From Brachypterus glaber (taxonomy: Eukaryota > Arthropoda > Insecta > Coleoptera > Kateretidae): DNA of 64,000 nucleotides. This document shows, one piece after another, positions 50,704 through 59,700 of this stretch. The translations under genes were made by a program, and so were the position numbers. The stretch lies in the NCBI GenBank assembly GCA_958510825.1, contig OY294044.1:86846895-86910894 (forward strand). The letters run 5' to 3'. The notes under the pieces were generated by a model. That model worked only from the letters and a program-made list of their open reading frames with translations, made no database searches and was not told the origin of the DNA. Positions within the stretch are counted from its first letter, which is position 1. Every line of letters begins with the position of its first letter.

Positions 50704-53700
50704 GGTTTCTCGAAAAAAAGAATAAAAAAAAATATTTTTTGTAAAATTTTGTTTCGTTTAAAAAAAAAAGAATTAAAAAATATTTTTCACCATTTTGTAT
50801 TTTGTTTTTTTTTTTGTTTTTGGAAAAAGGATTTTTTTTATTTATTTTTTTTCAATTTTATATACCATGAAGTATATAATGGAATGCGTAGCATTACATA
50901 TCTTCACGGCTTGTTTCTACATCAAGTTTTAATTTTAGAACCACCAAATAATCAAGATGCTCAGTGCACCGATGATAATAATAAAAAACTAAATGTTGTT
51001 TTATTTTTTTCAAAAGCAAATGCAGACAGTGGCTCAAATTCAGATCAAATTACAAAATATTTAAAATTGGAACAAAAGGCCGCAATCCAGGTACGAAATA
51101 TTAAAGATTTTATGAAAGAAAACTACAGAATTTTCACAATCAAACCAAACGAGAAAATCCCTACCAAAATGTCATATAGCTGCTCACGGTGCGGTGGTGC
51201 GACAGTTTAAATCAACTTCAAATTACCCCATTTATGTTTATATACGTCGATTCTATGATACTTTAGGATGATTTTAACCAAAAATAAAAAAAAATCTATC
51301 GAGCACATTTTTTTTATTAAACAAAAACCCCGTATGTTGGACACTTACCTTGTATATGACTTTTCACTAAATATTTACTCAAATTATTATTATTTTTTTG
51401 TTTCGTTTTGTTTAATATACGTAAACTGTAAAATAATCGTCATAAAAAAATAAAATTTATAATAAAAAACCCCTTATACTGGGTGACACAAGAAGTATTG
51501 CCTACGAATTATCTCCGTAACTATAAAAGATAACTTTTTGAAATTTACAGAACTTGTATAAACCGTAAATACCCCAATTTTAGCATGGTCATTATAAAAA
51601 TATCACTTCCGGTCTAAGCGGAAGTGATACCAACTTTGATTTTTAAATGGAACCCTTTACATTTGCTTACATATTTAGATTCGTATTTAAATTCTGTTTT
51701 CATTCTCAATATTTGTGTTAAATATGGCGCCACAGGAGACATTTTACATAAAAACAACATAGCGGTCCTATGACTTCCATATTGGAATATTTCTGAAACT
51801 TTTCATTTCAAATCTTTTAATAGTAGGCTAAAAATTTACTGTTTATCTGAAACTGTCTTTTGTTTTTTTGAAAATGGCGTTATGTTAATTTTTTTTAATC
51901 ATCAACTTTAACGCCATTTTGTGCTAATTTTTTAAATGAATCGACCTATTATTGATTTCACTAGATCAAAAACTCAGGTATACTCAAGAAAAACGTAGAA
52001 ATACTCTAATAGCGTTGGCCCTTTTCGGGGTAAATGTCCATATTCCCTTGGGATTTAATAAACTCCCAACGGAATATGGCCATTTTCCCAAACAATTTCC
52101 AACCCTATTAGGGTGTTTGTACTTTTTTCTTGTAGAGTATACCTGAGTTTTTAATTTAGCGAAATCAAAAAAAGGTCGTTTCCTTTAAAAAATTTAGCAC
52201 AAAATGGCGTTTAAGTTGATGATTTGAAAAAAAACTTCAAAATAGCGCAATATCCATAAAAACAAAAGGAAATCAGTTTCAGATCAACAGTAAATTTTTA
52301 GCCTACTATTAAAAGATTTAAAATGTTAAGTTTCAGAAATATTACAATATGGACGTCATCGGACCGTCATGTTGTGTTTATGAAAAATGGATCCTGTGGC
52401 GCCATCTTTAATGCAAATATCGACTTGTGATATGTTAATAAAAAGATAATTTAAATACGCATCTATAAATGTAAGCAAATATATAGGGTTCCATTTAAAA
52501 ATCAAAAGTTGGTATCACTTCCGCTAAGACAGGAAATAATTTTTTTATAATGACCATGACAAAATGCGGGTATTTACGGTTCATACAAGCTCTGTAAATT
52601 TCAAAAAGTTATCTGTTATCTTTTATAGTTACGGAGATAATTGGTAGGCAATACTTTTTGTATCATCCGTTACAAGGGGTTTTTTATTATTAATTATTTT
52701 TTTTATGAAAAATATTTTGCAGTTCACGTATATTATAACAAAATAAAACAAAAAAAAAATAATAATAGTTTGAGTAAATATTTAGTGAATAGTCAAATAC
52801 AAGGTAAGTGTCCAACATACGGGGTTTTTGCTTAATAAAAAAAATGTGCTCGATAGATTTTTTTTATTTTTGGTTAAAATCATACTAACGTCTCATAGAA
52901 TCGTCGTATAGAAACAGAAATGGGGTAATTTGAAGTTTATTTAAACCGTCGCACCACCGCACCGTGTGCTATTTCACGGTTTTTTGCGATTATCAGTGAG
53001 CATATATTGGTATGGTAGCTATCGCACAGACTGATGGAAATTTTAAATACTTATCAAAAATAAGTATAACTGTATCGAGAACGTACAAATTGGTGGCGCC
53101 ATCTAATGTTTGCACAAAAGTACTACACATTAGATGTTGGCAGACCTGTAATCTGATAATAATTATCTATATCTAGATACACAGGCGGACAAAAAATTTG
53201 TCTCGAAGCCAGCACCTAGTACCGACACGGCAAATCAAATTATAAATGAAAATAAAGTTTAGTGCCTTATAGACGGCAAACTATTAAAATCTATAAATAA
53301 ATTGCAATTTGTAAGTTCTCGATACAGTTATACTTATTTTTGATAAGTATTTAAAATTTCCAACAGTCTGTGCGAAAGCCACCATAACAATATATGCTCA
53401 CTGATGATCGCAAAAAAGCGTGAACTAGCAGCTATATGACATTTTGGTAGGGATTTTCTCATTGATTGTGCAAATTCTGTAGTAGAGCAGTGCAATTTCT
53501 TTATGTCTTAATATTTTTATTCTCGATCAGGAGTCTCGACTCTCGATCAAGATTCTCCACTCTAAAAAACGCGACGGGACTCCCGTGCTGTCTTTGATTT
53601 TTTAAAGACAAGACAAGAAATTTCGATTTTATGATTTTCGTGAAACCCTACTCAAAAGAACTAAAACCCATTATCGGTTCAAAGCCATATTCTCTTGTTT

Positions 53701-56700
53701 CAAGTAGCATTTCTTTGAATCAAAGTCAATGTCCTTGAGTAAAAAGCGTGGCTCTATATTCAAAAACCCGTGCCTTTATTCAAGGACATTGACTTTGGTT
53801 CAAAGAAATAATAGCCTTGAAAGTTTCAAGCTGAAACAAGAGACTATGGCTTTGAACATATCGAAAGACACGTGTCTTTGGTTGAAGGAATCCTTTTTTT
53901 GTGCATAAAACTCATTAAAAACTTATTTTGAACAATAAAAATTTTATAGTTATTTTTAGGAAAAAGCAACCCCGTTTTTGCAAAAACTATAAAAATTTCT
54001 TCTGAGAATCTAAAAAAAAAATTTAATAACCCTAATTTTGCAGGTCTGTGTTATTTTTGCAAAACTATTAAAATATATTTAATTTTAGCCGAAAAAACGT
54101 TCAAAAGAATCTGCGATTTACCCATTTAGAAGAAATGCTCAAAATTGCGAAGAAATTTTAAATTTAAGTTTAAAAGCTTTAATAAATTATTGCAGAACAT
54201 TTTTGTCAATGACTACAGGTAAAAGCATTAAGAAGTCCAAAATTAAAATACTAATGCATTAAAGTATTTTTGAAAACAAAAAAAAAGTTAGTTAAAAAAC
54301 TCAAAAATTGTCTTAAAATTAGTAGTAGTAATCGGTCTTTATTGAGCTATATAATTAGTATATAATTATCAAATATCGAGATTCTAAAGTAAGAGGTATC
54401 TGAGATACGCACACTATTTGAAAATGTCTAATCTTTAAATTATTTACCCCCTAAAACTAAAATATCACAATTCTTACACCCTTAGGGGTCAAATATCGAA
54501 AAATTCTGAAACGCCTATCATTTCGATTTCGATAAAGAACATTTTTGCCAAATATGAAGATTCTAGATTAAGAGGTCTCTGAGATACGCACACTTTTTAA
54601 AACAACTTTTAACACCCGTTTCACCCCCTTAAGGGTTGAATTACAAAAAATCGCTTCTTAGTGGCTGCTCACATCATAAAAGGAAAAAATCTTCCAAATT
54701 TCAAGTTCCTAGGTCAAGGGGTTTAGGCTAGGCTTTGATTGGTTGAAGTGAGTTAGTTTGGATTTTATATATAAGCTTACATAGTCAAATTAATTTTATT
54801 AATTTGAACTTTTGTGTTTGACGTTTACTTGTTTTCTGACAGCAGATATGTAAAATCAGCTGACTGTCACTTTCTGACCGGTGTCATGGAAACGGGTGAA
54901 AAATCAGCACTAATTACTAACTAGGTCGTAAGAAAAAAAAAAATTTTATTTTTTATTTTTTTTTTTGAATTTTTTTGATTGCGTTTTCAGCGGTTGCCTC
55001 TGTGAGCAATGACACCCTGTATGCAAGTTTAAAAGAAGATGGTGACCAATCGGGAATGGAACACGACCCTGATAACAGTAGAACCAATGATAACCTGGAC
55101 CACGAATACCCTGCTATGGAACCTGGGTTTTTTGACAGTAAAAAAACACTCTACACACGAAAAGCCTCGAATGATTTAAAAAACCTAGTTACTGCTAAGC
55201 GACATAGAGAATTTTTCAAAATTAGGTAAGGTGGATCGGGGAAATCATACACAGAGAAAAAATCTCGGGAAAATTAAAAAATATATTGAAGATATTTACT
55301 TTGAACAACATCTGTTTATATAATATTACTATTTTTAATAGCCAAATAAATTATCACGTAATATAAACATATCCACTAACTTTTGTGCAGGCATTTTGGA
55401 ATTATCACTACTTTCAAAACGTTTTCAAATGTAGACCTGTGTAATTGTAATTTTCAGGAATAAACGGGAAAACGAAGCAGGAGCAGAAAAATCGGAAAAT
55501 AGAGATGTAGCATCTTCAATGCCAGATGCATCCAAATCAAAATTTTTATTTGGTGTTATGGATGTGTTAACGGATACGAAATATTCATTTTTTGGAAGGA
55601 TTTTTGACAGTAAGGACAAAATACTACTATGATTATTATTACCATAATTTGTTTCCATGTGGTTCAATTGTCTATATTCCCCACGCGTTCAGTTTGACAA
55701 ATTCTACGGTACTTAAGAGTGGCAATATTTCCATCACACACATTGGTATTCTTAGCCCAGTCGAACGGTCATGTAAAAGGGCCTCACCTTGCAATGAAAG
55801 GCATATGTTTTTTATAGAAAGGGGTTTACATAAAAAGCTTAAATCCAAATTGGCACCCCTGTTCAATTTTTTTTTCATAGTTATGTTAAGTCCAAACGTA
55901 TTTTTTTTAGCTTTTGGTTCATATATCGGCTTCTATTCGTAGCTCAACAAAAAATGAACATGATATTTCTTTGTTATTAAATTCTCTACAATTTAAGTAA
56001 ATAACTTTTTTTAATTAGAAAACAGTCACAGAGCCTTAAAGTTGATGAAATAGGCATCAGATTTAAAAAATGATTTTTTTTCAGTTTGGTTTGGATATTT
56101 CAAACACAAAAAATTGTTGCAAAATTTCAACGCTCTATAACATTTTTTTTTTCTGGTTGTTCAAACAAAGAAGTTATTTTCAAAAATCGTAGAAAATTAA
56201 ATAATGAAAAAATACTCGAAAAAATATCATGTTCATTTGTTGTTGAGCGACGAATAGAAGCCGAGATAAATTCCAAAAACAAAAAAATGCGTTTTTGCAC
56301 GTAACTATGAAAAAAACGCACAGTTGATTGTCGCATGTCCATCGCCTCTATCGCATCGCTTAGAAGAACACTGTTATTAGTAATAACTTATAACTGATAC
56401 TTAGCAATGTATATTGCTAATAAAACAATGTTTTTTTCTCAAAAACAGTTAAATTAAAAAATAAACTGGTGCCTGAATACTTTTCCCTCTAGGCCTGGGT
56501 TATTTTTTTCATTTAAAAAAATAGGTCAAATAGAAAAAAAATCGTTAAAAAAATTTTTTTTCAAAAAAAATAAAAAAATGTTTTTGCATCCTTATTTTTA
56601 TTTTATTTTTGTAGCCTAAAAAAGTTTCTTTGAAAAACAAAAAAAAATTAAAAGATGCTTTTCTCCCTTAATTTTATTTTATTTTTGTAGCTTCTCATGA

Positions 56701-59700
56701 ACCTGAAAACAGTTCAGCACAAACTAACGAAATAGGTAACCTCAAAGATAATTCCCTTTTTGACGTCGTTAAAAATACCCTAACCAACACCCAAAATAAA
56801 AATTCTCCATACCTAATAATAGTAATTGGCGGTGAAATGTCAGACCTAAAAAAACAGGAAAGTGCGCTTTTTCAAAGCGTTAAATTTGTCAACGAGAATA
56901 CCGACGAGAAAAATACGCTTTTAGTTTTAACTGGTTCTTGCTCATTAGAAGAACATACTGTACCCACAAGACAAGGAAATGAGGTCAATATTCAAGAAGA
57001 TAATGGCATAAAAGGAAATTCGGCCATACCAGTTTATGCTAAAGGTAGGCTATACAGCTTTTTTAAATTTTTAAGTTGAAAAACGTAGTAGCTTTGAATC
57101 AATTTTGTTTTGCTAGATCATGGCCCATGATTAAGCAAAACAAAAATCAATACTATCGCTTATCATAAAAATTCAGGACAGCAGAAATCCTTGAGGCATA
57201 CAGTGTGATCAGTAACTGCCATGCCAAAATTTAAGAGGTGATTCTACATCCAAAAATATGAAAAAATGTTCCTATAAGGGTTGGTCTGAAAATGAGCCCT
57301 AAGAGAGCCACGGCCCTTCGAAGATGACATATTGAACGGGGAACAAAAAAAAGCAACAACAAAATTTTAATCCCGCAGGGTGATTCTTCATTTAAAACAA
57401 AAAAGTATTCTTCACCAAAACACCTAAATTTAATATTAAAGGAGTAATAGACTTTTAAAAAGTAACGTTTTTGGTGTCACAAAATGTTACCTACTCTTAA
57501 TTGCATTTTTTTTAACGGTAGCTCATACAGTGTTACACTATATGATATTTTTTATGTATTTTTACTCAAGGAATCTATATTTTTTACAAAAAACCCAAAA
57601 AACATACATATAAAAAAGTTTGAGACAAAAATGTGTTAAGCCTCACATTTTTGTAGGTCTAGGCACGCCTCTGGATAAAATAAAAAAAATTAATTAATAT
57701 AAACTTATTGCCCTTATTAATACTAGTATATATGCAAAATCGTGTCGCTCTAGCTTAAAAGGCACCAGAGTTATTAATTAAAAACCTTATTTTTATTACA
57801 ATTTTAAAGGGCCCGAGCTCCCTTAGGACTCTTTTCCGGACGAACCTTTATAGGAAATTTTTTTGATTTGATTTTTGGATCTTAAATTTTGGCATGCCAG
57901 TTATTGATCACCCTGTATGTGTGAGTAAAAAATAGGTATTCGTTGAGAACAGAGACAGATAAAAAAAAATAGCAGTAGTAGCTTTAGTTTACTCGTTCAC
58001 TAAAAAATAGGAAACTAATATGACTTCGGACTTTTTTTTGCAAAACCCTCTGAACGAAAGCACGAGTGCACAAGTTGTTGGGTTATGTGCACAACTTGTT
58101 CAATTCTACAACTTGTGCACAAAAACCGATAACTTGTGTACACGTGCTTAGGTTCAGATGGTTTTGCGAAAAAGTGTCCGAAGTCACCCACAGCGTTCGA
58201 AGTCACTCCAGTTGACTGTACTAATTTATTTATTTAAGGCCCACAAAGTGAAATGTTGTCGCAAGTAGCAGATATTTATGATGTTCCACTGATCGTAAAA
58301 ACAATATTAGCAAGATCCCAGCCAGAACAAAATAGTCTTAACAATACGTAATTTTTAATATGTATTAATTTACTTTAATAGCTATTTTTAATTTATATTT
58401 TACTATGATATATTAATAAAATAAATCTAAATTGAAACTACTTATTTTTACATCAAAATTACTGACGCCGACAAAATATTACACAAAATAACTGATTTTA
58501 CACCACTTTGACAGAGTTATCCTATATATAAGGACATTAAACGTTTAATGTAATTATATATAGGCAGGGCCGTGCGCACGGGGAAGGGGGGGTTTGGGGA
58601 TTCACCATATAAAAGTTTTTTAGTCACCAACTTTTTTGTTGAGTGTAATTTTTCTTCCCCCTTCATTATATTTTCTTCGCTATGGCCCTGCAGATGACTT
58701 TTTCGTGAAAAAATTAATTATATTTTATTTTTTGCAAGTTTTCTAGTATTAAAATTAATAAGTTACCAATAAAAATGTATCCTTTAAGTACCTATATAAT
58801 AAATATGTATTATTTTTAAACTTTATAAATGCTTGCATTATGCAATTCTAACACGTAATTCTGTTACGTGATACCCTGGGGGGAGAGGGTGTTAGTAAAT
58901 GTGAGCTTGTGACACAGGGGGAGGGGGTCAAAAATTTCGAAAAATTGCGTTACGTAATATATGGACACCACTTTATTCTAATCCGATCTTTATAAAAAAC
59001 AACGCAAAGAAACGTAGAGTGTTAAAGTCTTTATCTAAAAGCGTTCTCTGAAAATGTAGTTATTATCTAGTTATTGTTTGACACACGGTTCTAAAGATAT
59101 CGAAAGAATGCGGCAAAAAATGAGAAAGAAATATACTTGTATATAAAATCTAACTAAAAACACGTTTAAGTTGAATACGCTTTAATAGGAGCGTTTTTTG
59201 CTCCTATCTCCCCTTTTGTCGTAGGTTTCTTACCGTGTGTCAGACTTTACAAAAACTACATATAGTTCTATAGTTATATGAACTGTTTTGCAATAACATC
59301 TTAATACACATTGTGAAATGGCAGTAGGTTGCTGAACATTTTACCTAATATATTTTAAACCATTTAAATTGAAGATAACAAATTTTGTACATATTATACA
59401 TGAACAATTGAAGCAAATTCTTAATTTTAAGTATTTTACTCGAAATGTTTCAAAGTTATTAAGGAAAATGTTTAACAACTTACCACAATGCGGGTTAACA
59501 TATTATTGCATAACTATACTATAATTCTATATCTAGATTTTTTATACAAAAAAAAATTCTTAAATTAATTAAAATCAAACATAAACGAGTAGGTACATTA
59601 AATCAGCAAAAGTTTAAAAATAACTTTTTGTGTTGGGATTATGAGTAACTGAAAGTTGACTGACATTGTCTGTTTCGTTACAGTTATTTAGAAATGAGTT

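Noticed and set aside
51091..51210. Extension of exon 3 of the phosphatase-like gene into a cysteine-containing tail (CSRCGGATV)
   Set aside because: Beyond CAG|GTACGA the sequence belongs to the inverted end of the foldback element, and the donor there gives the phase needed by exon 4.
54184..54218. Alternative 23-bp exon after TTGCAG
   Set aside because: Its length does not give the phase required by the next exon, while the longer exon 54089-54218 fits both sides.
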